Shown here: one piece after another, positions 43,932-51,515 of the stretch
Position numbering within the stretch: the first letter of the stretch is position 1
Layout: every line of letters begins with the position of its first letter
NCBI RefSeq assembly: GCF_014203835.1
Contig: NZ_JACHJW010000001.1
Coordinates: 4,538,501-4,602,500 of the forward strand
Reading direction: 5' to 3'
DNA: 64,000 nt
Source of the DNA: Micromonospora polyrhachis
GTDB taxonomy: Bacteria > Actinomycetota > Actinomycetes > Mycobacteriales > Micromonosporaceae
Notes under the pieces: generated by a model
What the model was told of the DNA's origin: nothing
Database searches by the model: none
What the model saw: only the letters and a program-made list of their open reading frames with translations
Made by a program: the position numbers and the translations under genes

Positions 43932-45381
43932 GGAAGACCCGCCGCGGCGAGCGGCCGGTAAGAAGGCGCGGGAGCCTCGGCACCGCCATCGCGAGGGGGC
44001 TTCGGCCGGTCACCGCGGGGAGGCTTCGGCCGGTCACCGCGAACGGTACGACGCGGCGACGGGTGGGACCACCGGCCAGCCGCCTCCCGAGGAGCGGCTG
44101 GGCGATCTGCTGCGCGATGCGGTGACCGCGCTCCGCAGCGGCTCGGTGGATCACGTCGAGCGGCGGTTGGACCAGTTGACCGTCGAGGATCCCGCCCTGG
44201 TCGATCCGGTGCTGGCCGACGCGTTCCAGCGGGTCGTCGGTCGGCTGTGGCAGTACGGTTGGCTTCCCGCCGACCTGGTCCGGGTCGTCCGACGACGGCA
44301 CGGCAACCGCGCTGCCGACCTGGTGATCACGCAGATCGTCGCCCAACTACACGGCTATCCGGCGACGACGGTGCCGCAGCGGTGGCAGAGCCAACTGCGC
44401 GAGTGGGGGATCACCGTCGGGGCGCCGGCCACCACCGACCATCGGTTGACCGCGTGGTCCGGACGGCAGCGGCTGGACCGGTCGGAGGCGCTACGCGACG
44501 CGGTGAACGTACTCGCCGTGCTGACCGGGCTGCCGGAGATCGGGCGGATCAGCCCGCTCCCCGGCACCCTACCGCCTGGTCTCCCGGTGGCCGGTGCCGA
44601 CCGGTCCGGTGCGACCACCGCTCGAGCGATCGACGAGCGGGTGCTGGGCCGGGTCCGAGGGCTACTCGCCAAGGCCGAGTCCACCGAGTTCCCACAGGAG
44701 GCGGAGGCGCTCTCCGCCAAGGCACAGCAGTTGATGGCCCGGCACAGCATCGACCACGCCCTGCTGGACCTCGGGACGGATGGCGCACCGCGCCGGACGG
44801 TGGGTGTGCCGGACGGGACGGGTCACCAGCCGCTCGCCGTCCGGATCGGTGTCGACTCTCCCTACGAGCAGGCCAAGGCGCTGCTGTTGCAGGAGGTGGC
44901 GGCGGCCAACCGGTGTCGATCCGTGTGGTCCGGCGAGTTCGGCTTCGCCACGGTGCTGGGGTTCCCGTCCGATGTCGAGTCGGTGGAGCTGATCTACACC
45001 TCGTTGCTGGTGCAGGCGACGGCAGCGATGGTGCGGGGCGGATCGCGGGGTGGTTCCACCGGCCGGTCGTACCGGCAGTCGTTCCTCCAGGCGTATGCCG
45101 TCAGGATCGGGCAACGGCTGCGGGACGCCGCCGACGCGGCCCGACGCGAGGCGGTGGATGCGGCCGGGTCGGACCGGCTGCTTCCGGTGCTGGCCGCTCG
45201 GGAGGACGTCGTGCGGGAGACCGTCGACGCGATGTTTCCCGGGATCGTCGAGCGGCGAGTGCGGGGCAACGACGCAGCCGGTTGGGCGGCGGGTACGGCA
45301 GCAGCGGACCGGGTCGCGTTGGCCGACCGGTCGGCGGTCACCGGAGCTTCGTCAGGCGGCGGGGGCGATCGCGATCAGTGA
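43924..45381 (+). CDS. DUF2786 domain protein
   Basis: A 485-residue soluble protein. A disordered basic N-terminus with a short repeat (EGASAGHRGEASAGHRE) precedes a helical region (about 60-170). A DUF2786 module with VRGLLAKAESTEFPQEAEAL and SAKAQQLMARHSIDHALL sits near residues 240-285. The C-terminal half contains YEQAKALLLQEVAAANRCRSVW and a long helical stretch. No catalytic motif was recognised. The GTG start at 43924 lies in a repeat and lacks a good ribosome-binding site, so the true start could be later. The 3' end overlaps the convergent methyltransferase gene by 30 bp. Confidence 0.75.
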   Translation: MGTEDPPRRAAGKKAREPRHRHREGASAGHRGEASAGHRERYDAATGGTTGQPPPEERLGDLLRDAVTALRSGSVDHVERRLDQLTVEDPALVDPVLADAFQRVVGRLWQYGWLPADLVRVVRRRHGNRAADLVITQIVAQLHGYPATTVPQRWQSQLREWGITVGAPATTDHRLTAWSGRQRLDRSEALRDAVNVLAVLTGLPEIGRISPLPGTLPPGLPVAGADRSGATTARAIDERVLGRVRGLLAKAESTEFPQEAEALSAKAQQLMARHSIDHALLDLGTDGAPRRTVGVPDGTGHQPLAVRIGVDSPYEQAKALLLQEVAAANRCRSVWSGEFGFATVLGFPSDVESVELIYTSLLVQATAAMVRGGSRGGSTGRSYRQSFLQAYAVRIGQRLRDAADAARREAVDAAGSDRLLPVLAAREDVVRETVDAMFPGIVERRVRGNDAAGWAAGTAAADRVALADRSAVTGASSGGGGDRDQ

Positions 45382-46011
45382 CTTGGGCAGCCCGGCCAGG
45401 CGTTCGACCCGGATGCGCGACTCGGGAAAGTAGTGCCGCATCTGCGTCTTGTCCACCAGTTCGGTCCAGAGCACCTGCTTGAGGGCACCGTCAAGGCTGC
45501 GAGCCGGGGTGTGGGCCAGTGGCCACCGGCGCGCCAGCGTCGTACGGATCCGGACCGGTAGGAACTGCATGCCGGGGGCGATCCAGTGGGGCTCGATGGG
45601 GAAGTAGCGGTAAGGCGTCTGCACCCAGTGCGCGTCGGCCAGCAGGTGCACCGACTCGGCGAACCGGAGCCGGCGTTCGTGCCCACCGACGTGCTCCAGG
45701 ACCGAGTTGGAGAAGACCAGGTCGTAGCGGCGGTTGGTGATGCGTGCCGGCAGGGCACAGGCGTCACCATGGTCGACCTCAGCCCACTCGGGTATCTCGG
45801 CCGGTACGGGCTCAAGGTTGACCACGTGGACGTGCTTGGGGCGGACCGTCGCCCGCGCCCAGGTATCCACCCGCCCGCCGAGGTCGATGATGGACATCTG
45901 GGCCAGGTCCGGGAAGGTCTCCGCCAGCCACCCGGCTCGCCGTTCTCGCCGCCGGCCTCCCCAGGAGTCGGCGCCGTCAACCAGGCGAAACCGCAGAGCG
46001 TGTATCCCCAC
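45352..46011 (-). CDS. class I SAM-dependent methyltransferase
   Basis: A 219-residue methyltransferase-like protein. SAM-binding motif I is MSIIDLGGRVDTWAR, followed by HVVNLEPVP (acidic residue of strand 2), VDHGDACALP and the motif IV region YDLVFSNSVLEHVGG. HWVQTPYRYFPIEPHW suggests a small-molecule or glycan methyltransferase of the type often found in cell-surface polysaccharide loci. The substrate is unknown. The start is GTG at 46011. Its last 10 codons overlap the opposite DUF2786 gene. Confidence 0.82.
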   Translation of the reverse strand: MGIHALRFRLVDGADSWGGRRRERRAGWLAETFPDLAQMSIIDLGGRVDTWARATVRPKHVHVVNLEPVPAEIPEWAEVDHGDACALPARITNRRYDLVFSNSVLEHVGGHERRLRFAESVHLLADAHWVQTPYRYFPIEPHWIAPGMQFLPVRIRTTLARRWPLAHTPARSLDGALKQVLWTELVDKTQMRHYFPESRIRVERLAGLPKSLIAIAPAA

Positions 46012-46072
46012 TGGACGGAATGTAGTGGGTGGGGCGTCCCAGTGCCATGTCTAAACCGGCGTTTTGCTCAGG

Positions 46073-46252
46073 ATGATCGGCCACTGTCGGGTCCGGTCCG
46101 GTGACCGGCTCCTCCGGGGGCGTGTCGATCCCGAAGGCGGCTACGTCGAACTGGTGGGCGGTGATGCCGTCCTCCCCGTGCCCGTCTACGGCCGGCATCC
46201 GCGACTGGCCCGCCGCCGGCGCTCGTACCTGGTCGGCATCGCTCTCCGCTGA
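46073..46252 (+). CDS. small basic protein of unknown function
   Basis: A 59-residue ORF (starts MIGHCRVRSGDRLL, ends RRRRSYLVGIALR) with strongly G/C-biased third positions, as expected for a real gene here. The middle reads VDPEGGYVELVGGDAVLPVPVYG, like a small beta-barrel. TTG 9 nt upstream is an alternative start. It ends 8 bp before a 19-bp hairpin. No domain was recognised. Support is codon usage, a clean start region and the terminator. Confidence 0.5.
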   Translation: MIGHCRVRSGDRLLRGRVDPEGGYVELVGGDAVLPVPVYGRHPRLARRRRSYLVGIALR

Positions 46253-46260
46253 GGCCGGTG

Positions 46261-46306
46261 TGTGAACATCTGTTGCTGCTGGGGGGGGCAGCAACAGATG
46301 TTCACA
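46261..46306. terminator. 19-bp perfect hairpin with a G-run loop
   Basis: Arms 46261-46279 and 46288-46306 are exact complements (TGTGAACATCTGTTGCTGC) around loop TGGGGGGG. The unusually long and AT-richer stem is out of character with the flanks. It could terminate transcription from both sides or be a dispersed repeat. It marks the left edge of the accessory patch. Confidence 0.8.
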
Positions 46307-46423
46307 AAGGCAGAGGTGCGAGCGGTGCCGCGGAGGGACTGATCAAATCGTGTACGGCTCTGCACGCGCTCGGCACGTCTGTGCTGTTTGCGGCAGCCGG
46401 CAGCCGGCACCCGGCACGCGAAA

Positions 46424-46457
46424 GCACCCCCGCACCGGTCGCCCGGTGTGGAGGTGC
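46424..46457. terminator. imperfect hairpin downstream of the DUF397 gene
   Basis: A 15-bp stem with one C-A mismatch and one G-U pair (GCACC...CACCGG / CCGGTG...GGTGC) around a TCGC loop. It is flanked by GAAA and TTTC. It lies about 93 bp beyond the DUF397 stop on the minus strand and may terminate that operon. The rest of 46307-46549 shows no gene. Confidence 0.5.
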
Positions 46458-46549
46458 CTGTCGTTTCACACCCCGGATGGCGATCTTCGCGAAACGAGGA
46501 CTGCTCATAGTGGAGTGACCGGTGTCGCCCTCCGGCCTCCGAACGGTGC

Positions 46550-46741
46550 TCAGCGCTGCGTTGCCATGAACCCTATGAACGACCGCCAGGCCGACGGGTT
46601 GAAGGCCAACGTTCCGCCGTCGCGGTCCTTGGTGTCCCGTACCAGCACGACGCCGGGCAGGTTGTCGGCCACCTCGACGCACGTCGATCCGCCGTTGTCG
46701 CTACGGGTGGACTTGCGCCACAGGGCGCCGGTCATGTCCAT
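46550..46741 (-). CDS. DUF397 family small protein
   Basis: A 63-residue protein with the DUF397 pattern: LWRKSTRSDNGGSTCVEVAD, then VLVRDTKDRDGGTLAF and FNPSAWRSFIGFM. Hundreds of such proteins occur in Streptomyces and Micromonospora beside XRE-type regulators (WhiJ-like systems) and are thought to bind or inhibit their partner. The ATG overlaps the end of the XRE gene by 10 nt, so translation is coupled. Base composition is lower in GC than the neighbouring core genes. Confidence 0.9.
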   Translation of the reverse strand: MDMTGALWRKSTRSDNGGSTCVEVADNLPGVVLVRDTKDRDGGTLAFNPSAWRSFIGFMATQR

Positions 46742-47526
46742 GATGTCGCCGCTTCCTTGATCAACGCTGCTGATGACTCACGTGGTAACGCTTCACTACG
46801 GATGCTCTCCCACCGTAGATCGAGCCTATCAATGTCAACCTGATCCGTGACCACGCCTGCGCGCAATGGGGTATCCACATGTCCTGCGTCGCCGGTCTTA
46901 CCCCTTGCCAGGATGAACCCACCTGCAAGGCCAGCGTGTATACCCTCACCTGGGACAACATGGATTGCGACATGCGGAAAATCCAAGCAGGACAACAGTC
47001 GCTCGCACTGCCGGCGCATGATGTCGCGGCTTCCCGCACGTCGTCGGAGCACGCCGCCGTCTATGACGGCAATGAACTGGGGTGGCGAGTCGTCATTGAG
47101 GATCGATTGCCGTTCCATCCGTGACGCTGTGCGTTGCTCTACCTCGTCATCCGTCAGAAGACGACTGTGCGACAGCACTGCCCGAGCGTACTCCTCGGTT
47201 TGCAGCAGTCCAGGCACAAGCAGGGGTTCGAACCATCTCAACACGCGGGCCGCACGCTCGATCTCGATCCATTCTTGCAGCCAAACAGGGGTAGTCCCGT
47301 CGCTCACCAAGTCCTGCCAGAGCGCGACAAACAGACCGCCCGTCTCCAACGCGGCGTCTAGATCCTTCAGGTACCCCTCTTTCGGCGGTTTGCTGCCGGT
47401 CTCGATTGCGCTCACGACCGTGTCCGAGACGTAGATGCGCTCTCCGAGTGCCTGCTGAGTCAAGCCGGCCGCGATCCTCCGCTTACGCATCTCGCGAAGC
47501 AGAAATTCCATCGGCGAAATTCCCAC
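46732..47526 (-). CDS. XRE-family regulator with WhiJ/Scr1-type C-terminal domain
   Basis: A 264-residue protein. The N-terminal helix-turn-helix (LLREMRKRRIAAGLTQQALGERIYVSDTVVSAIETG, in parts) is followed by the DUF5753-like domain (LVPGLLQTEEYARAVLSH, IAVIDGGVLRRR, then HVVPGEGIHAGLAGGFILARG). This architecture defines the large WhiJ-like family of actinobacterial regulators paired with DUF397 proteins. The GTG at 47526 or the ATG at 47511 may be the start. Codon third positions are visibly poorer in G/C than in surrounding genes, suggesting transfer. It is divergent from the five small coupled genes. Confidence 0.92.
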   Translation of the reverse strand: MGISPMEFLLREMRKRRIAAGLTQQALGERIYVSDTVVSAIETGSKPPKEGYLKDLDAALETGGLFVALWQDLVSDGTTPVWLQEWIEIERAARVLRWFEPLLVPGLLQTEEYARAVLSHSRLLTDDEVEQRTASRMERQSILNDDSPPQFIAVIDGGVLRRRAGSRDIMRRQCERLLSCLDFPHVAIHVVPGEGIHAGLAGGFILARGKTGDAGHVDTPLRAGVVTDQVDIDRLDLRWESIRSEALPRESSAALIKEAATSWT

Positions 47527-47627
47527 ACCTTCCTCGCTTTCCCGCGTTGCTCCCCGTCGGTTTCTGGCATTCCGTGATCGTCGAGCAAGGCTTCCGAGCG
47601 TAGTCGTCCACGCACCAGCATGTATCT

Positions 47628-47654
47628 ATCGGATGTTGGCGCATCGCATCCGAT
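47628..47654. promoter_or_regulatory. inverted repeat ATCGGATG-N11-CATCCGAT in the divergent intergenic region
   Basis: Perfect 8-bp arms at 47628-47635 and 47647-47654 in the gap between the XRE regulator (start 47526) and the first small gene (start 47725). Its size and position suit a dimeric HTH operator, plausibly for the adjacent XRE protein. No experimental consensus is known to me. Confidence 0.45.
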
Positions 47655-47724
47655 CGGGGGCCACAGCTATCTCTCCCCCGTGCTGTGGTCCCTGTCCTAT
47701 CTCCAGGTAGAGAGGACTGTCGCC

Positions 47725-47988
47725 ATGCTCTACGGCCGACCGATATCCCTGATCGAGCACCGTCGTGACTGGCGTACCTTGGGCCGGCGCTGTGTGTGCG
47801 GTCTGCGATGGCCCTGCCCGGACCGTCACCCGTTCCCGGGCGAAGGGATGCCTCGGGTAAGCGCCGCCTTCCCGGTGTGCTGGAACGCCCCGACCACGCT
47901 GTTCGACCCGATCAGCCGGGCCGGCAGCCTCACCCGTGCCCAGAACCGCGGTGCCCAGGGCTACCGTCCCCGCCACGGTGCCCAGTAG
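47725..47988 (+). CDS. small Cys/WPC-motif protein, first of five coupled small genes
   Basis: An 87-residue protein starting MLYGRPISLIEHRRDWRTLG, with a compact cysteine motif RRCVCGLRWPCPDRHPF (residues about 22-38) that resembles half of a zinc ribbon. The rest is Pro/Arg/Gly-rich. GAGAGGA lies 9 nt before the ATG. Its TAG stop shares a base with the GTG of the next ORF. Similar short genes accompany XRE/DUF397 pairs in related genomes, by my recognition. No function is known. Confidence 0.6.
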   Translation: MLYGRPISLIEHRRDWRTLGRRCVCGLRWPCPDRHPFPGEGMPRVSAAFPVCWNAPTTLFDPISRAGSLTRAQNRGAQGYRPRHGAQ

Positions 47989-48188
47989 TGATCCGCCGCC
48001 CGCCCATCTGCCTGCCCCGCTCCCGCTCCCGCCCCGACGAGATCGGACACGGCACCTGCCAGCGCGACCGACGCGGTTACCGAGGCCGGTTCCGGGCCGC
48101 ACGCCCCTGCGGATGCCCATACCGACCATCGACAGCCCCTGTCTCCGCTCGCCGCCGACCACGGCCGATAAGCGGGAGGCTGGTCTAG
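47988..48188 (+). CDS. small Arg/Cys-rich protein, second of five coupled small genes
   Basis: A 66-residue ORF starting at GTG on the last base of the preceding stop codon. The sequence is very basic, with cysteines at GHGTCQRDRRGYRG and RPCGCPYRPS. No domain was recognised. Support comes from the tight 1-nt overlap, codon third positions rich in G/C and the 2-nt gap to the next ORF. It could be spurious, since a GC-rich frame can stay open by chance for 66 codons. Confidence 0.45.
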   Translation: MIRRPPICLPRSRSRPDEIGHGTCQRDRRGYRGRFRAARPCGCPYRPSTAPVSARRRPRPISGRLV

Positions 48189-48190
48189 TC

Positions 48191-48433
48191 ATGCGTCCGC
48201 ACGCTGGCGAGGTGTTCCGCGTGACCCGACAGGCGAGTGTCCAGTTTGCTGCGCCAATCCTGTTTCGGGTGATCCGTCCCCACGACTGGCCGACCTACCA
48301 GGGCTGGATATGGCTCGACGGCTACCAACTCGACGCGACCGGCGACGCCGTCGAGCGCCGATCGATCTTCGTACGCATCGCCGGACTACAGCCGGTCCCA
48401 CCGCGTCGCGCCCAGGGGGATCTCCGTGGATGA
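48191..48433 (+). CDS. small protein of unknown function, third of five coupled small genes
   Basis: An 80-residue protein starting MRPHAGEVFRVTRQASVQF, with an aromatic, beta-rich middle (RPHDWPTYQGWIWLDGYQLD, in part WPTYQGWIWLDGY) and a hydrophobic strand RSIFVRIAGLQPV. Such a composition suggests a small beta-fold. It starts 2 bp after the preceding ORF and overlaps the following GTG by 8 bp. No family name can be given. Confidence 0.6.
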   Translation: MRPHAGEVFRVTRQASVQFAAPILFRVIRPHDWPTYQGWIWLDGYQLDATGDAVERRSIFVRIAGLQPVPPRRAQGDLRG

Positions 48434-48731
48434 GGAAACGTTCACCACCCATGCCGTACTCACCGCGTGGATCGATGAGCGTGTGCCGGTGGGCACCCTG
48501 ATCGCGCTACCGGGCACCTACTACACACCCAGCGCCGGCCCACTGTGGCTGGAGGTTGACCATGTTGGGCTGATCACCCGGGCAGGCAAACGTACGTACG
48601 TGCTGGTGTCCGGCTGGGACATGACCGCCCGCGCCCGTGGCCAGCAGGTGCCCCGCGAGGTCTTCGTACGGCTCGACGCGCTGCATGTGCCCGGTGTAGT
48701 GGTGCACCCCGACCGGGAGCTTGAGCCGTGA
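48426..48731 (+). CDS. small protein of unknown function, fourth of five coupled small genes
   Basis: A 101-residue protein. It begins MDEETFTTHAVLTAWIDERV and has beta-strand-rich text (LIALPGTYYT, GPLWLEVDHVGLIT, TYVLVSGWDMTA, then PREVFVRLDALHVPG). No signal peptide, helix-turn-helix or catalytic motif is visible. GTG is the start; 8 bp overlap with the upstream ORF and 4 bp with the downstream one (GTGA) show translational coupling. It is the longest member of the cluster and the most likely to have a defined fold. Confidence 0.65.
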   Translation: MDEETFTTHAVLTAWIDERVPVGTLIALPGTYYTPSAGPLWLEVDHVGLITRAGKRTYVLVSGWDMTARARGQQVPREVFVRLDALHVPGVVVHPDRELEP

Positions 48732-49000
48732 CCACACCGCACACCCCGATCCGCCCGCTCTGGATCTGCCGCAACTGCGCCGGCCCATGGCCGTGCGGCG
48801 CGGCCCGCCTGCAACTGTTCCGTGAGTTCGCCGACGACCGGATCGGGCTCTGCGTCTATCTCGCCAGTCAACTCGAGCATGCCCTAGTTGACCTTTGTCC
48901 CACGCCTCCCGCACTCATCCACGGCCGGATTCTCGGTTGGGTGCCTCCGATGGATTCCTATCGTCCGCGACTGAGGAACCGTGATGAACGGTTACCGTGA
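48728..49000 (+). CDS. small Cys/WPC-motif protein, last of five coupled small genes
   Basis: A 90-residue protein with WICRNCAGPWPCGAARLQL (residues about 12-30), a three-cysteine knuckle echoing the WPC motif of the first gene of the cluster. A helical part follows (FADDRIGLCVYLASQLEHAL). Proteins with CxxCxxPWPC and a following helix are frequent next to XRE/DUF397 genes in Micromonospora and are sometimes loosely annotated as flavin reductase. I see no flavin-binding domain here. GTG overlaps the upstream stop by 4 bp. Confidence 0.65.
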   Translation: MTTPHTPIRPLWICRNCAGPWPCGAARLQLFREFADDRIGLCVYLASQLEHALVDLCPTPPALIHGRILGWVPPMDSYRPRLRNRDERLP

Positions 49001-49020
49001 CGCGTCCCTGGGTGACGTGG

Positions 49021-50520
49021 TCATCGCCCGTACCGGAGCTTGATCACCTTGACGATCCGATCCACCTGGGCGGGGGTCCGCTCGAAGGTCATCGCGGGGA
49101 GCAGGGACCGTGCCCGACGCCGGGTGATGGCCTTGGCCCGACCGAACTCGCGCAGTCCGTCGTCGCCGTGGATCCGGCCGAATCCGGAGTCGCCGACGCC
49201 ACCGAACGGCAGGGAGGAGACGCCGACGAAGCTCATCACCGAGTTGACCGCCGCCATCCCGGAGCGCAGCCGGCGGGCGAGGTCCAGTGCCCGGCGGCGA
49301 CCGAAGACCGAGCCGCCGAGGCCGTACGAGGTGGCGTTGGCCAGCGTCACCGCCTCGTCGGCGTCCCGGACCCGGGTGATGGTCAGGGTGGGGCCGAAGG
49401 TCTCCTCCCGTACGGCGGACGAGTCCTCCGGCACGTCGACCAGGACGGTCGGATGCACGAACGGGGGCTGTACGGCGTCCGGCCCGCCCAGCACCGCCCG
49501 CCCACCTCGGGCGACGGCGTCGTCGATGTGCCGGCGGATGATGTCGATCTGGCTGGGCATGGTGATCGGCCCGAGGTCCGCCCCGTTGCCCGCCCCGACG
49601 GTCAGCCGGCCAGCCTTCTCCACCACCTTGGCGACGAAGGCGTCGTGCACCGAGTCGACCGCGTAGACCCGCTCGATGCCGATGCAGGACTGGCCGGCGT
49701 TGGTGAGGGCACCCCAGACACAGGCTTCGGCCGCGGCGTCCAGGTCGGCGTCGTCGTCGACGATCATCGCGTCCTTGCCGCCGGCCTCCAGCAGCACCGG
49801 GGTCAGGGTCTCGGCGCAGGTGGCCATCACCTTCTTGGCGGTGGCCCCGGAGCCGGTGAACGCCACCTTGCCCACGCCCGAGCGGCACAGCGTGGCACCG
49901 ACGTCACCGAAGCCATGGACCGCCTGGAGCACCGGGTGCTCCGGCACCACCTCGGCGAAGGCGTCGACCAGCCACTGACCGACCGCCGGGGTGTACTCGC
50001 TCGGCTTGAAGACGACGGCGTTGCCGGCGGCCAGGGCGTACGCGATCGAGCCGACCGGGGTCAGCACCGGATAGTTCCACGGGCCGATCACCCCGATCAC
50101 GCCGTACGGCTGGTATTCGAGGTGGGCGGCGAACTCGGCGACGACGAGCCGGGAGCGGACCCGGCGCGGGCCGAGCACCCGGCGGGCGTTGCGGGCCGCC
50201 CAGTCGATGTGTTCGATCGCGGAGACGGTCTCGACGATGGCGTCGGCGATCGGCTTGCCGCCCTCCCGGTGGGACAGGTCGGCGATCTCCTCGATGCGCT
50301 GCGCCAGTAGCGCCCGCCAACGCAGTAGTCGCTCTTTGCGGCCGGAGTGGCCCAGTTGTGCCCACCACTCGGCCGCGTCGCTGGCCCGACCCACCGCCCG
50401 GCCGACGCTGTCGGCGTCGGCCACCGGGAACCGGCCGGCCTCCGCGCCGGTCGCCGGGTTGGTGGAGACCAACTCGCCATCCTCGATGACCGGAATCCCG
50501 GGGGCATGCGTGGCCGTCAT
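49021..50520 (-). CDS. NAD(P)-dependent aldehyde dehydrogenase
   Basis: A 499-residue ALDH-superfamily enzyme. Cofactor and catalytic motifs are IGPWNYPVLTPVGSIAYALAAGNAVVFKPSEYTP (in parts), FTGSGATAKKV, the general base Glu in LLEAGGKDAM and the catalytic Cys in NAGQSCIGIERV. EETFGPTLTI and NSVMSFVGVSSLPFGGVGDSG are also typical. The subgroup resembles the succinate-semialdehyde/coniferyl-type dehydrogenases with a hydrophobic C-terminus; the exact aldehyde is unknown. The ATG is at 50520. Its 3' end lies 21 bp from the small-gene cluster, which ends convergently. Confidence 0.92.
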   Translation of the reverse strand: MTATHAPGIPVIEDGELVSTNPATGAEAGRFPVADADSVGRAVGRASDAAEWWAQLGHSGRKERLLRWRALLAQRIEEIADLSHREGGKPIADAIVETVSAIEHIDWAARNARRVLGPRRVRSRLVVAEFAAHLEYQPYGVIGVIGPWNYPVLTPVGSIAYALAAGNAVVFKPSEYTPAVGQWLVDAFAEVVPEHPVLQAVHGFGDVGATLCRSGVGKVAFTGSGATAKKVMATCAETLTPVLLEAGGKDAMIVDDDADLDAAAEACVWGALTNAGQSCIGIERVYAVDSVHDAFVAKVVEKAGRLTVGAGNGADLGPITMPSQIDIIRRHIDDAVARGGRAVLGGPDAVQPPFVHPTVLVDVPEDSSAVREETFGPTLTITRVRDADEAVTLANATSYGLGGSVFGRRRALDLARRLRSGMAAVNSVMSFVGVSSLPFGGVGDSGFGRIHGDDGLREFGRAKAITRRRARSLLPAMTFERTPAQVDRIVKVIKLRYGR

Positions 50521-50778
50521 GTGCGAAGTCTAAACCCGAAAATTACTCACCGGTACGCTCTGGGCTCGCGGCCCGCCGGTGCGACCGGGCTCGCTTTCGC
50601 CTCCGCTGATGACTACGTTAAGGCAGCGAACGGCTACTCATGGTCCGCCGAACCGGTAGCGGGATCTGCCCGACAGCATGGGCAACTTGGTACTGCGGTG
50701 CGTGGAAAACGCTGCGGGACGGTGGAAGGGTGCTTTCGGGGACCGGTGCGCGGACGGTTGGCGCGGGAGGCAGTGAAC

Positions 50779-51405
50779 ATGCCCATGGCGGACGAGATTG
50801 GCCTGTCGCCGCTGCTGACGGTGGTCAGCGGCGCACTGCGGGGCGCGAGCTTCCGGTTACGGTCGGGGCTGACGATGATCGGCCGGGGCGAAGAGGTCGA
50901 CATTCGCATCGACGATCGTCGGGTCAGTCGACGGCATGCGACGGTGAAGTTGGTCGGCGGCCGGGTGCTGCTCAGCGACGCCGCCTCGACCAACGGCACC
51001 TGGCTCAACGACCAGCGGATCTCCGTTGTGCGGGAGGTACGCGACGGGGACCGGATCCGGATCGGCGGCGTCGAGCTACGGTTCTTCGACCCGGGCTCGG
51101 CTCCGACCGACCCAGTCGGCGCGCTGAGCTATCGCTCCCTGGTGGCCCCGCGCGCTCCGTTGGCGGACGAATCGGTTGCCCCGTTGGCGGATGAGCCGGT
51201 TGTCCCGCACGCCCCGTTGACGGGCGAGCCGGTCGCCTCGCGCTCCCTACTTGCCGACGCGCCAGTGGACGGGCAGACCGCACGGGCGTTGCGCGCCCCG
51301 ACCCAGGCGATCGTCGCCCGTCGGCCCGGCCGGCTGCTGCTGGTGTTGGGCGGGGGAGTCGTACTCGTCGGTTGGGTGACCTGGGCCTATCTGATCTTTC
51401 AGTAG
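50779..51405 (+). CDS. FHA-domain membrane protein
   Basis: A 208-residue protein. The N-terminal forkhead-associated domain (about residues 8-100) has the phosphothreonine-binding signature TMIGRGEEVDIRIDDRRVSRRHATV (Gly-Arg, Ser-Arg-Arg-His) and DAASTNGTWLND. A repeated linker (PLADESVAPLADEPVV, then PLTGEPV) leads to a single C-terminal membrane helix (LLLVLGGGVVLVGWVTWAYLIF). It probably recruits Ser/Thr-kinase targets to the membrane. The ATG at 50779 has GGGAGG at 8 nt spacing. The upstream 258 bp gap holds no supported gene. Confidence 0.87.
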   Translation: MPMADEIGLSPLLTVVSGALRGASFRLRSGLTMIGRGEEVDIRIDDRRVSRRHATVKLVGGRVLLSDAASTNGTWLNDQRISVVREVRDGDRIRIGGVELRFFDPGSAPTDPVGALSYRSLVAPRAPLADESVAPLADEPVVPHAPLTGEPVASRSLLADAPVDGQTARALRAPTQAIVARRPGRLLLVLGGGVVLVGWVTWAYLIFQ

Positions 51406-51515
51406 ACCGGTGAAATACCCCACCGCATCTCGACATCTCCGGCGCACATGGCAGACTCGCCCGCATAACTTAGCGGCCGTTCACTCGGCTGCTCCGAGTA
51501 AGCGGGAGGCCAGCG

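Noticed and set aside
46307-46420. Possible tRNA at the edge of the accessory patch
   Set aside because: No T-arm GTTCGA consensus, no acceptor-stem pairing and no anticodon loop geometry could be found.
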